Positions 24,352-32,420 of a DNA stretch of 64,000 nucleotides are shown piece after piece. The DNA is from Streptomyces sp. R21 (GTDB lineage Bacteria > Actinomycetota > Actinomycetes > Streptomycetales > Streptomycetaceae). The notes under the pieces are model-generated. The model did no database searches and had not been told where the DNA came from. It saw only the letters and a program-made list of their open reading frames with translations. The number at the start of each line of letters is the position of its first letter. Position 1 is the first letter of the stretch. The position numbers and the translations under genes are program-made. The DNA lies in the NCBI RefSeq assembly GCF_041051975.1, contig NZ_CP163435.1, positions 3,472,001 through 3,536,000 on the forward strand, given 5' to 3'.

Positions 24352-26142
24352 GTGCGCATCGGACTGCTTACGGAGGGTGGCTATCCGTATGTGAGCGGTG
24401 ACGCCAGGCTCTGGTGCGACCGGCTCGTACGCGGGCTCGACGGGCACGAGTTCGACATCTACGCACTCAGCCGCAGCGAGCGGCAGGAGGACGAGGGGTG
24501 GATCCAGCTGCCGCCCCAGGTCGGCCGGGTACGCACCGCGCCGCTGTGGATGGCCGAGGACGACGGAGTGGTCCACGGGCGCCGGGCACGACGACGGTTC
24601 GCGGAGTGTTACGGGGAGCTGGCGGCGGCCGTCTGTGCGGGGGCAGGGATGAGTGCGGGGCCGGGGGGCGACAGTCCGTCGGGCGATCGTTCGGGGGGTC
24701 CTTCGGGGGCTTTGCGCGGCGTTGAGGCGGACCGTTTCGGCAGCGCGCTGTACGGACTCGCCGAACTCGCCCGCGACGAGGGCGGTCTGGTGGGCGCGCT
24801 GCGCTCCGAGGGCGCGGTACGCGCTCTGGAGCGTGCCTGTCGCGCCCCGGGCGCACTCCGTCCGGCGCGCGAGGCGCGCGTACCGGATCTGCTCGCCGTC
24901 GCCGCGCACCTCGAACGCGCCCTGCGCCCCCTCTCACTCGACTGGTACGAGCACGACGGGCTCGGCTCGGTCGACCTGTGCCATGCGGCGGCCGGCGGCT
25001 CCGCCGCGCTGCCAGGCCTGCTCGCCCGGCACTTCTCCGGAGTGCCGCTGCTGGTCACCGAGTACGGGGTGCAGCTGCGGGCGCACTACCTGTCCGCGGC
25101 CTCGTCCGGGGAGGCGCCCGCGGTGCGGGCCCTGCTCGCCGCGTTCCACGGCAGGCTGGCCGCCGAGGTCTACGAGCGGGCCGCGCTCATCACACCGGGC
25201 AACACCCACGCCCGCCGCTGGCAGGAACGGTGCGGCGCCGACCGCGCCAAGCTCCGCACGGTCTACCCCGGCATGGAGGCCTCCCGCTTCGCGGAGGTCG
25301 GCGAGAGCGCGGAGGTCACCGACCCCGACACGCTCGTCTGGGTCGGCCGCATCGAGCCCGCCAAGGACCTGATCTCGCTGCTGCACTCCTTCGCGGAGAT
25401 CCGCAAGGAGGAACCGAAGACCCGGCTCAGGATCGTCGGAGCCGCCGCGGGCCCCGAGGGCGAGGCCTATCTCGGACACTGCCGGGCGCTGGCGGCGCAG
25501 CTCTTCCCCGACGAGGCGGAGGGCGTGCACGCGGTCGGCGACAACCCCGTCTCCTTCGAGGAGATCGGCGGCCCGGAGGTCCCGAACCTCGCCGAGGCGT
25601 ACGCGTCCGGAGCCGTGGTCGTCCTGTCCAGCGTCGTCGAGGGCTTCCCGATCAGCCTCGTCGAGGCCATGTTCTGCGGCCGCGCCACCGTGTCCACGGA
25701 CGTCGGCGCGGTCGTCGAGGTCATCGGCGGTACGGGTCTTGTGGTGCCGCCGCGCAATCCGTGCGCGCTCGCCGAGGCGTGCGTGGCGCTGCTGCGCGAC
25801 CCCGAGCGGCGCGAGCGCCTCGGCGCGGCGGCACGCGCGCGTGCCCTCGAACTGTTCACCGTCGAGCAGAACATCGCGGCATTTCACGGCATTTACCTGG
25901 AGATCGTTTCGCACTCCCCGATGCGCCGCGTCGTCGTGGACGACACCGGCGAACCCCGCCCCTTCGGCGTACCGGCGGAGGCCCACGTCCCCGGCCGCTG
26001 GACCGCGGCCCGCCTGCTGACCGCCGGCCGACCGGCCTGGGCGGCGGGGGCTCCCGTCCGTGCCACACCTCAGGCACAGGAACAGGAACAGGAACAGGAA
26101 CAGGAACAGGAGCCGGTTCCGGCGGGGGAGGGTGCGCGATGA
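24352..26142 (+). CDS. PelF-like GT4 glycosyltransferase (DUF3492)
   Basis: 596 residues from GTG 24352. The N-terminus (VRIGLLTEGGYPYVSGDARLWCDRLV) and the long DUF3492-type region with VTEYGVQLRAHYL and ITPGNTHARRWQE match PelF, the UDP-GalNAc-using polymerase family. The C-terminal half is a GT4 domain: WVGRIEPAKDLISLLHSFAEI, then SSVVEGFPISLVEAMFCGRATVSTDVGAVVEVIGG, containing the EGFPISLVEA donor-site motif. There is no signal peptide, so it acts on the inner face of the membrane. The C-terminal tail has six Gln-Glu dipeptides encoded by a CAGGAA microsatellite (26075-26111). It is overlapped by the membrane gene by 4 nt. Confidence 0.88.
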   Translation: MRIGLLTEGGYPYVSGDARLWCDRLVRGLDGHEFDIYALSRSERQEDEGWIQLPPQVGRVRTAPLWMAEDDGVVHGRRARRRFAECYGELAAAVCAGAGMSAGPGGDSPSGDRSGGPSGALRGVEADRFGSALYGLAELARDEGGLVGALRSEGAVRALERACRAPGALRPAREARVPDLLAVAAHLERALRPLSLDWYEHDGLGSVDLCHAAAGGSAALPGLLARHFSGVPLLVTEYGVQLRAHYLSAASSGEAPAVRALLAAFHGRLAAEVYERAALITPGNTHARRWQERCGADRAKLRTVYPGMEASRFAEVGESAEVTDPDTLVWVGRIEPAKDLISLLHSFAEIRKEEPKTRLRIVGAAAGPEGEAYLGHCRALAAQLFPDEAEGVHAVGDNPVSFEEIGGPEVPNLAEAYASGAVVVLSSVVEGFPISLVEAMFCGRATVSTDVGAVVEVIGGTGLVVPPRNPCALAEACVALLRDPERRERLGAAARARALELFTVEQNIAAFHGIYLEIVSHSPMRRVVVDDTGEPRPFGVPAEAHVPGRWTAARLLTAGRPAWAAGAPVRATPQAQEQEQEQEQEQEPVPAGEGAR

Positions 26143-27380
26143 ACGAACTGGGCGAAGTGAGTGAGCTGGACGAGCGGTCGGAGGTCACGGCTCCGGCGTC
26201 CAGCGGCGCGGGCACTGCGGAAGCGGCGGGCACGGCGGGTGCGGGCCAGGCAAGCACGAGCCCCGAAGGCGGGGCAGGTGCGGCCGGCTCGACGGGCGCC
26301 GACCGCAGGCCCGCCACCCGTCGCGGTGCCGTCGACCCGGTGAAGGCGCTGATGCACCGGCACCGCGAGCTCTGCGAGCGGGCCGTGGACCCGCTGGAGA
26401 TCGCGGCGGGCCTGGAGGCGCACGGCGTGACCGACCGGACCGCCGCACGGTTCAGGCACCGGGACGTGTTCGCGCTCGCGGAGGAGATGTTCGCGCGCGT
26501 GCCGCGCGACGCAGAACCGGCCACGCGCCCCGAGGCCGCGGCGCACCCCGGCGCGCGCCCCGACTGGGCGGCGCTCGCACTGCTGCCGGGCGCCCTGTGC
26601 GCGGCGACCGCGGCCGGGCTGCGGCTCACCGAAGGACAGCCGCGCCTCGCGGTGGCCGCCGCCGGCGCCCTCGCCGTGGCACTCGGCGTACGGGCGGCCG
26701 TCCGCCGCGGACCGCTGCACGCCACATCCCGGCCGACGGGCGCCGCGCGCGCGTGGACCTGCTGGCTGATCGCCTACGCCCTGCTCGGCGACGGACTGCT
26801 GAGCGCGGGCGTCGACGGCGGCCCCGACGGGCCCTGGCCCCTGGCCACCGCACCCGTCCTCGCCCTTGCCCTGGCCTGCGTCCCGGCGGCCTGGTGCGCC
26901 CACCTCTTCGCCGTACGCGCCCGCCGAAGACTGAACGCCAGCCGCGGCCTCGCGGAGTTCGCCGACTCCGTACAGCCGATGCTGCTCGGCACGTTCGCGC
27001 TCTTCATGTGCGCCCTCGGCGGACTGCTCGCCCTGTGCGGGGCCGTGCTCGACGAGCCCGCCGCGTACGCCGGAGCGGGCGCTCTCGGCGCGCTCCTGCT
27101 GCTCGCCCGACTGCTGACGGTGCACGGCTTCACCCACGCCCCGGCCGTCGTCCTCGGCGCCGCGGGCGCGGCCGAGGCGACCGCCCTGACCACGGTCTTC
27201 GCGGGCCGCCTGCCCGGCTGCTCGTTCCTGTCCGCCCCCATCGAAACCGTCGTCGGCGCCTGGGGGCCGGGAGCCGTCCCGGCCCTGGCGTGCGGCGCGG
27301 CGGCTCTCGTCCTGCTGATCCACGCGACCCGCACCCTCACCCGAGCCTCGGCCCACGCCACGCCCTCCGGGGCGCCGTGA
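26139..27380 (+). CDS. Polytopic membrane protein of the glycan operon (PelG-like role?)
   Basis: 413 residues; ATG overlaps the glycosyltransferase stop. Residues 1-135 are soluble: a Ser/Ala/Gly-rich disordered start, then a helical segment VKALMHRHRELCERAVDPLEIAAGL. The rest has about nine hydrophobic segments, e.g. DWAALALLPGALCAATAAGL, WPLATAPVLALALACVPAAW, MLLGTFALFMCALGGLLAL. I do not recognise a named family. By position beside a PelF-like enzyme it may play the part of PelG, the membrane partner that exports Pel; its length is close to PelG (~450 residues) but I cannot confirm homology. Confidence 0.75.
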   Translation: MNELGEVSELDERSEVTAPASSGAGTAEAAGTAGAGQASTSPEGGAGAAGSTGADRRPATRRGAVDPVKALMHRHRELCERAVDPLEIAAGLEAHGVTDRTAARFRHRDVFALAEEMFARVPRDAEPATRPEAAAHPGARPDWAALALLPGALCAATAAGLRLTEGQPRLAVAAAGALAVALGVRAAVRRGPLHATSRPTGAARAWTCWLIAYALLGDGLLSAGVDGGPDGPWPLATAPVLALALACVPAAWCAHLFAVRARRRLNASRGLAEFADSVQPMLLGTFALFMCALGGLLALCGAVLDEPAAYAGAGALGALLLLARLLTVHGFTHAPAVVLGAAGAAEATALTTVFAGRLPGCSFLSAPIETVVGAWGPGAVPALACGAAALVLLIHATRTLTRASAHATPSGAP

Positions 27381-27580
27381 GCGGGGACCCGAACGTCGGC
27401 CCACGGCACCCCACACGGACGCCATGAGCCGCGACCCGAGAACCGGTCCACGGCGCCCCACCGCCGCGCACCGCAAGCAGTGCCCGGAGCCCAGCTCCCG
27501 CCCCGGGCGCACCCCTCCCGCGGGGCCGACACCGCGGGCCCTCTCACCGACCCACGGCATCACCCGAAGGAGAACGCCAG

Positions 27581-27628
27581 ATGATCACCTCCCGAACCGG
27601 AGAATCCGCCCCGGGAGCCGCCCGATGA
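27581..27628 (+). CDS. Possible 15-residue leader ORF coupled to the epimerase gene
   Basis: ATG 27581 has a near-perfect Shine-Dalgarno (AAGGAGAA) and encodes MITSRTGESAPGAAR before a TGA that overlaps the epimerase ATG (ATGA, 27625-27628). It may be a translated leader whose termination delivers ribosomes to the epimerase. No conserved motif is visible, so coding status is uncertain. The rest of 27381-27580 shows no gene. Confidence 0.4.
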   Translation: MITSRTGESAPGAAR

Positions 27629-28587
27629 GGGTCCTGCTGATCGGAGCCAACGGATACCTCGGCCGCTTCGTCGCCGACCGCCTGCTCGCCGATCCGGCCG
27701 TGCAGCTCACCGCGCTCGGCCGGGGCGACGACGCCGACGTACGGTTCGACCTCGCGTCCGGCAGCCCCGGCGCACTCACCCGCTTCCTGGACGCGGTGCA
27801 CCCCGGAGTCGTCATCAACTGCGCGGGCGCCACCCGCGGCGGCGCCCGCGACCTGACCCGGCACAACACCGTCGCCGTCGCCACCGTCTGCGAGGCCCTG
27901 CGCCGCAGCGGCTGCGGGGCACGCCTCGTGCAGCTCGGGTGCGGCGCCGAATACGGGCCCAGCCAGCCCGGATCGTCCACGGCCGAGGACGCCGTGCCGC
28001 GCCCCGGCGGCCCGTACGGCGTCAGCAAGCTCGCCGCCACCGAACTGGTCCTCGGCTCCGGCCTGGACGCCGTCGTGCTCCGCGTGTTCTCGCCCGCGGG
28101 GCCCGGTACCCCGGCCGGCTCCCCGCTCGGCCGCCTCGCCGAAGCCATGCGCCGCGCCATGCAGTCCGGCGACGGCGAGCTGAAGCTCTCCGGGCTCGGC
28201 TTCCAGCGCGACTTCATCGACGTCCGCGATGTCGCCCGTGCCGTCCACGCCGCCTCCCTCTCCGCCGCCCAGGGCGTCATCAACATCGGCTCCGGCCGAG
28301 CGGTCCGGCTCCGCGACGCCGCCGCCGTCCTCGCCCGCGTGGCCGGCTACGGCGGCGCCCTGCACGAACTCGACGGCCCGCCCGGACCCGTCGTCCGAGC
28401 GACCATCGGCCACCCGCGCACCGACCCCGACCACGCGGCCCCGGTCGCCTACCCCTATCCGGACGGCTGCGGCAGCTGGCAGCAGGCCGACGTGCGCACC
28501 GCACGCGACCGGCTCGGCTGGCGGCCCCGGATCAACCTCGAGGAATCCCTCGCCGACATCTGGATGGAGGCGGCATGCCGTATCTGA
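27625..28587 (+). CDS. NAD-dependent nucleotide-sugar epimerase/dehydratase
   Basis: 320 residues. Rossmann motif GANGYLGR at residues 7-14; the catalytic Tyr-x3-Lys is in PYGVSKLAATE; acidic LGCGAEYGP precedes it. The domain order fits the extended SDR family of sugar epimerases such as GalE. GGGAGC lies 7 nt upstream. It would supply UDP-galactose/GalNAc-type precursors to the adjoining glycosyltransferase; exact substrate unknown. Its 3' end overlaps the next gene by 13 nt. In the fungal galactosaminogalactan cluster the epimerase is Uge3, an instructive parallel. Confidence 0.88.
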   Translation: MRVLLIGANGYLGRFVADRLLADPAVQLTALGRGDDADVRFDLASGSPGALTRFLDAVHPGVVINCAGATRGGARDLTRHNTVAVATVCEALRRSGCGARLVQLGCGAEYGPSQPGSSTAEDAVPRPGGPYGVSKLAATELVLGSGLDAVVLRVFSPAGPGTPAGSPLGRLAEAMRRAMQSGDGELKLSGLGFQRDFIDVRDVARAVHAASLSAAQGVINIGSGRAVRLRDAAAVLARVAGYGGALHELDGPPGPVVRATIGHPRTDPDHAAPVAYPYPDGCGSWQQADVRTARDRLGWRPRINLEESLADIWMEAACRI

Positions 28588-29324
28588 CCAGCACCGCAGC
28601 AGGTACCGCGAGCACCGACTTAGGACTCGGCTTCGGCATCCCCGGCTATGCGCACCCCCTCGTCGCTCCGCTGGAATGGGGCGAACTCACCCGCCCCGGA
28701 ACCCCACTGCACTGGGTCGTCCTCAACGTGGCGGGCGGCCCCGGCATGCGGCCCGACCCGCACTGCCTGGAGGCGGCCGGACGGCTGCGCAACGCCGGCG
28801 TCCGCGTGCTCGGCCACCTCGATGTGACGTACGGCGCACGCACCTTCGGTGAGCTGGTCTCCGACGCGCACCGGTATCTCGACTGGTACCGCGTCGACGG
28901 CTTCCTGCTCGACCGCTGCCCCACCGAGCGCGCCGCGCTCCCCGAGGTCCGCCGCACGGTCGCCACACTCCGCACGCTGCTCGACGGCGGCCACATCGTG
29001 CTCGGCCACGGCAGCCATCCCTACCCCGGATATGCCGAGAACGCCGACCAGTTGGTCACCTTCTCCGGCCCCTGGAGCGACTACCGCTGGTCGCAGGTCG
29101 CCGAGTGGACCGCCGACTACCCGCCCGAGCGTTTTTGCCACTTCGTGCACGGGGTGCCCGGCGGCCATCTGGAGGAGGCGCTGCGCATCGCCCGCTGGCA
29201 GGGCGCCTCCACGATCTACTTCACCGACCGCACGGACCGGGGCGGACGAGCCGACCCCTGGGAGGCGCTGCCCGGCTACTGGGACGAAATCGTCTCGCGG
29301 ATCGGAACGGGTGTCTCGGAATGA
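28575..29324 (+). CDS. Spherulin-4-like (GH135-type) glycoside hydrolase, with a TTA codon
   Basis: 249 residues from ATG 28575 (GGAGG 4 nt upstream). The TIM-barrel signature of the spherulin-4 family is seen: GFGIPGYAHPLVAPLEWGEL, HWVVLNVAGGPG, VRVLGHLDVTYG, WYRVDGFLLDR, HIVLGHGSHPY. Sph3 (GH135) of Aspergillus cleaves galactosaminogalactan and is needed for its production. Here the strand usually ending in an acidic pair reads FLLDR. No signal peptide is visible, odd for a hydrolase of an exported polymer. Leu16 is encoded by TTA (28620-28622), the rare codon read by bldA tRNA, suggesting developmental control. Confidence 0.85.
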   Translation: MPYLTSTAAGTASTDLGLGFGIPGYAHPLVAPLEWGELTRPGTPLHWVVLNVAGGPGMRPDPHCLEAAGRLRNAGVRVLGHLDVTYGARTFGELVSDAHRYLDWYRVDGFLLDRCPTERAALPEVRRTVATLRTLLDGGHIVLGHGSHPYPGYAENADQLVTFSGPWSDYRWSQVAEWTADYPPERFCHFVHGVPGGHLEEALRIARWQGASTIYFTDRTDRGGRADPWEALPGYWDEIVSRIGTGVSE

Positions 29325-29343
29325 AGGAGGGCGTGGCAGTGTT
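29318..29343 (+). promoter_or_regulatory. SigR-type promoter GGAAT-N18-GTT for moeZ
   Basis: GGAAT (29318-29322), exactly 18 nt, GTT (29341-29343). This is the consensus of the thiol-stress sigma factor SigR. It overlaps the last codons of the spherulin-like gene and lies 44 nt upstream of the moeZ start. Confidence 0.8.
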
Positions 29344-29387
29344 ACGGGGAGAACAACTGTAGTGATTGACCGACCAACGGAGTCCCC

Positions 29388-30566
29388 GTGTCGCTGCCAC
29401 CCCTGGTCGAGCCAGCTGCTGAGCTCACCGTAGACGAGGTCCGCAGGTACTCCCGCCACCTGATCATCCCCGACGTGGGCATGGACGGGCAGAAGCGGCT
29501 GAAGAACGCCCGTGTGCTCTGTGTGGGCGCCGGCGGCCTCGGATCGCCGGCGCTGATGTACCTGGCCGCCGCGGGCGTGGGCACGCTCGGCATTGTGGAG
29601 TTCGACGAGGTCGACGAGTCGAACCTGCAGCGCCAGATCATCCACAGCCAGGCGGACATCGGCCGCTCCAAGGCCGAGTCGGCCCGCGACTCGGTGCTGG
29701 GCATCAATCCGTACGTCAACGTGGTCCTTCACGAAGAGCGGCTTGAGGCCGAGAACGTGATGGACATCTTCAGCCAGTACGACCTGATCGTCGACGGCAC
29801 GGACAACTTCGCGACCCGCTACCTGGTCAACGACGCGGCCGTGCTGCTGAACAAGCCGTACGTCTGGGGCTCGATCTACCGCTTCGACGGCCAGGCCTCG
29901 GTGTTCTGGTCCGAGCACGGCCCCTGCTACCGCTGCCTCTACCCGGAGCCCCCGCCGCCGGGCATGGTCCCCTCCTGCGCCGAGGGCGGCGTGCTGGGCG
30001 TGCTGTGCGCGTCCATCGGCTCCATCCAGGTCACCGAGGCGATCAAGCTCCTCGCCGGTGTCGGCGACCCGCTGGTCGGCCGCCTGATGATCTACGACGC
30101 CCTGGAGATGCAGTACCGCCAGGTCAAGGTCCGTAAGGACCCGAACTGCGCGGTCTGCGGCGAGAACCCGACCGTCACCGAGCTCATCGACTACGAGGCC
30201 TTCTGCGGCGTCGTGTCCGAGGAGGCCCAGGAGGCGGCCGCCGGCTCGACGATCACTCCCAAGCAGCTCAAGGAGTGGATCGACGAGGGCGAGAACATCG
30301 AGATCATCGACGTCCGCGAGATCAACGAGTACGAGATCGTCTCGATCCCCGGCGCCAAGCTGATCCCGAAGAACGAGTTCCTCATGGGCACCGCCCTGGA
30401 GACCCTCCCGCAGGACAAGAAGATCGTCCTGCACTGCAAGACGGGTGTCCGCAGTGCGGAAGTCCTCGCCGTCCTGAAGTCCGCGGGCTTCTCGGACGCC
30501 GTGCACGTCGGCGGCGGCGTGATCGGCTGGGTCAACCAGATCGAGCCGAGCAAGCCGGTGTACTAG
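29388..30566 (+). CDS. moeZ: MoeZ: adenylyltransferase/sulfurtransferase
   Basis: 392 residues, GTG start with CGGAG upstream. The N-terminal ThiF/MoeB domain has the ATP motif VGAGGLGSPALMYLAAAGVG, the RQIIHS arginine-finger region, and two CxxC pairs (CYRC, CAVC) for zinc. The C-terminal rhodanese domain ends in the active loop HCKTGVRSAE (Cys350). It adenylates and thiocarboxylates sulfur-carrier proteins (MoaD, ThiS, CysO type) for molybdopterin, thiamine, cysteine and thio-natural-product synthesis. The SigR-type promoter just upstream ties it to disulfide stress. The mycobacterial syntelog is Rv3206c. Confidence 0.95.
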   Translation: MSLPPLVEPAAELTVDEVRRYSRHLIIPDVGMDGQKRLKNARVLCVGAGGLGSPALMYLAAAGVGTLGIVEFDEVDESNLQRQIIHSQADIGRSKAESARDSVLGINPYVNVVLHEERLEAENVMDIFSQYDLIVDGTDNFATRYLVNDAAVLLNKPYVWGSIYRFDGQASVFWSEHGPCYRCLYPEPPPPGMVPSCAEGGVLGVLCASIGSIQVTEAIKLLAGVGDPLVGRLMIYDALEMQYRQVKVRKDPNCAVCGENPTVTELIDYEAFCGVVSEEAQEAAAGSTITPKQLKEWIDEGENIEIIDVREINEYEIVSIPGAKLIPKNEFLMGTALETLPQDKKIVLHCKTGVRSAEVLAVLKSAGFSDAVHVGGGVIGWVNQIEPSKPVY

Positions 30567-30584
30567 ACGCATACTTTCTCCGGA

Positions 30585-30618
30585 GGGGCTCGGCACCGCG
30601 GGTGCCGGGCCCCTTTCC
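30585..30618 (+). terminator. Intrinsic terminator of moeZ
   Basis: GGGGCTCGGCACC (30585-30597) pairs with GGTGCCGGGCCCC (30601-30613; one G-T mismatch or wobble) around a 3-nt loop, then TTTCC. Confidence 0.8.
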
Positions 30619-30621
30619 GTT

Positions 30622-30702
30622 GCCCGGGGCAGGGCCGACCCGGCCGCAGCCCGGTGCAGGGCCCGCCGAGCCGCAGCCCGGGGCAGGGCCCGTCCGGCCG
30701 TA
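30622..30702. repeat. 27-nt tandem repeat, three copies
   Basis: Three consecutive 27-nt units start at 30622, 30649 and 30676, each beginning GCCCGG(G/T)GCAGGGCC. They occupy the gap between convergent moeZ and the first aminopeptidase-like gene. Confidence 0.8.
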
Positions 30703-30709
30703 GACCGGG

Positions 30710-32305
30710 CTACGAGGAGCAGACCTTGCCGTCCTTCGGCACCGTTCCGTCCAGCAGGTAGCTGTTCACCGTGGAGTCGACACAGTCGCTGCCGCTCCCG
30801 TACGCCCCATGGCCCTCGCCCTTCCAGGTGAGCTCCACACCGACGCCCTTGCCCAGCTCGTCGGCCATCCTGCGGGCGCCCTCGTACGGCGTCGCCGGGT
30901 CCCCGGTGTTGCCGACGACCAGGACCGGCTCGGCCCCCGGCGCGCTGACCTCCGGAGTGTCGTACTGGCCGGCCACCGGCCAGTCGTGGCACCAGCCCGC
31001 CGTGTCCCAGCCCATGAAGTCGCCGAAGACGGGCGAGATCTTCTCGAATTCCGGCAGCAGCTTCTTCGTCTCCGCGGCCGTCGGCCGCTGCTTCGAGTCC
31101 AAGCACGATATGACCCGTTGTGAATGCGTCGTCGTGCCGTAGCGCCCCGACTCGTCACGGTCGTTGTAACGGTCCGCGAGTTGCAGCAGCTCCGAGCCGT
31201 CCCCGCTCTCGGCCGCGGTCAGAGCGCTGGTCAGCGTCGGCCAGCCCTCCTTGCTGTACAGCGGCAGGACAATGCCGGTGAGGGCGAGTGACTGGGTGAG
31301 CTTGCGCCCGCCGGAGGTCGCCAGCGGCTTGGCGTCGATCCGCTTCAGCAGGTCGACGATCTTCTGGGAGCCCTGCTTCGGGTCCTGGCCGGTGGACTTG
31401 AGGTAGTCGTTCAGAGCGCGCTGGAAGCCCAGGGTCTGGTTCTTGGCGTGGCCCACCGTGTCGGCGCTGGGGTCGACGACCGCGTCCAGCACCAGGCGGT
31501 CCACGTTTTTGGGGAACAAGTGGGCGTAGACGCCGCCGAGCTCGGTGCCGTAGGAGATACCGAAGTAGTGCATCTTCTTGTCGCCGAGGACCTGGCGCAT
31601 CAGGTCCATGTCCCGGGCCGTGTCGGTCGTCGAGACGTGGGACAGCAGCTCGCCGGCCGCCTTCTCGCAGCCCTTGCCGAAGTCGGCGGCGTCCTTGAAG
31701 TACGCCGTCTCCTCCGCCGCGTCGTCCGGAGTGGCGTCCACCTCCTCGGCGGCCTGGATCGCCTTGTCGTTGCGGCAGCGCACGCCCTCGCTGGCGGCGA
31801 CCCCGCGCGGGTCCCAGCTCACCAGGTCGTAGCGCCGGTGGAGCGGGCTGACGATGCTCGCGTACGACGGCATCATGGAGACGCCCGAGCCGCCGGGGCC
31901 GCCGAAGTTGAACAGCAGTGAGCCGATGCGCTTGCCCTGGCCCCCGCTCGCCTTGGAACGGATCAGCGCGAGACCGATCGTCCGCCCGTCCGGCTTCGCG
32001 TAGTCCAGCGGCACCTTGAGCGTTGCGCACTGCCAGTCGCCGCCGGGCTCGGCGGAGTCCGAAGTGCCCTTGCAGCGGCCCCAGTCGAGCTGCTGCGCGG
32101 TGAGGGAGGCGGGCAGTTTCGACGACGCGCCGGCCGAGTCCGACGCCGTACCGGAAGAGGAATCGGAAGAGGAATCGGAAGACGAGGAGGACGACGTGGC
32201 GCCGCCCTTCCCTTCGTCGGAGCCGACCCCGGACGAGCCGCCGCTGCAGCCGGACACCAGCAACGCGGCGGCGGCCAGCGCCGTCCACCGTACGAATCGC
32301 GCCAT
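30710..32305 (-). CDS. Secreted alpha/beta hydrolase lipoprotein (tripeptidyl aminopeptidase-like), paralogue 1
   Basis: 531 residues from ATG 32305 (GGGGGGA 7 nt upstream; ATG 32311 is too close to it). Lipoprotein signal ends LVSGC. A Ser-rich spacer follows (SSSSSSDSSSDSSSG, encoded by an imperfect 12-nt repeat near 32150-32185). Hydrolase motifs: LFNFGGPGGSGVS (oxyanion hole), WDPRGV, nucleophile YFGISYGTELGG, and the C-terminal family motif VVGNTGDPATPYEGAR with catalytic Asp, then GHGAYG His. It resembles the SlpD/SlpE and tripeptidyl-aminopeptidase (S33) group that trims extracellular peptides. A DnaA-box match and a possible -10 lie upstream. Confidence 0.9.
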   Translation of the reverse strand: MARFVRWTALAAAALLVSGCSGGSSGVGSDEGKGGATSSSSSSDSSSDSSSGTASDSAGASSKLPASLTAQQLDWGRCKGTSDSAEPGGDWQCATLKVPLDYAKPDGRTIGLALIRSKASGGQGKRIGSLLFNFGGPGGSGVSMMPSYASIVSPLHRRYDLVSWDPRGVAASEGVRCRNDKAIQAAEEVDATPDDAAEETAYFKDAADFGKGCEKAAGELLSHVSTTDTARDMDLMRQVLGDKKMHYFGISYGTELGGVYAHLFPKNVDRLVLDAVVDPSADTVGHAKNQTLGFQRALNDYLKSTGQDPKQGSQKIVDLLKRIDAKPLATSGGRKLTQSLALTGIVLPLYSKEGWPTLTSALTAAESGDGSELLQLADRYNDRDESGRYGTTTHSQRVISCLDSKQRPTAAETKKLLPEFEKISPVFGDFMGWDTAGWCHDWPVAGQYDTPEVSAPGAEPVLVVGNTGDPATPYEGARRMADELGKGVGVELTWKGEGHGAYGSGSDCVDSTVNSYLLDGTVPKDGKVCSS

Positions 32306-32394
32306 GAACATTCCCCCCTCGCCCGTCCTCCGCCCATGTCGCGGATGACCTGCACGTCATATTAGGCGGGGAGCGAGATTCGACCTCGGCAGCC

Positions 32395-32403
32395 TGTGGA
32401 TAA
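32395..32403 (-). promoter_or_regulatory. DnaA box TTATCCACA upstream of the aminopeptidase-like gene
   Basis: On the minus strand this reads TTATCCACA, the strong R1-type DnaA box. It lies about 30 nt upstream of a possible -10 (TAATAT, 32359-32364 on the minus strand). Confidence 0.55.
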
Positions 32404-32420
32404 CGCTTTGACCTGCACTT

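Noticed and set aside
24978..26138. Extension of the membrane-protein frame through the glycosyltransferase gene
   Set aside because: It is an out-of-frame shadow of the glycosyltransferase; the real start is the ATGA overlap at 26139.
29321..29362. 13-codon ORF overlapping the spherulin stop (MKEGVAVLRG...)
   Set aside because: It lies in the SigR-type promoter and has no Shine-Dalgarno of its own; probably fortuitous.
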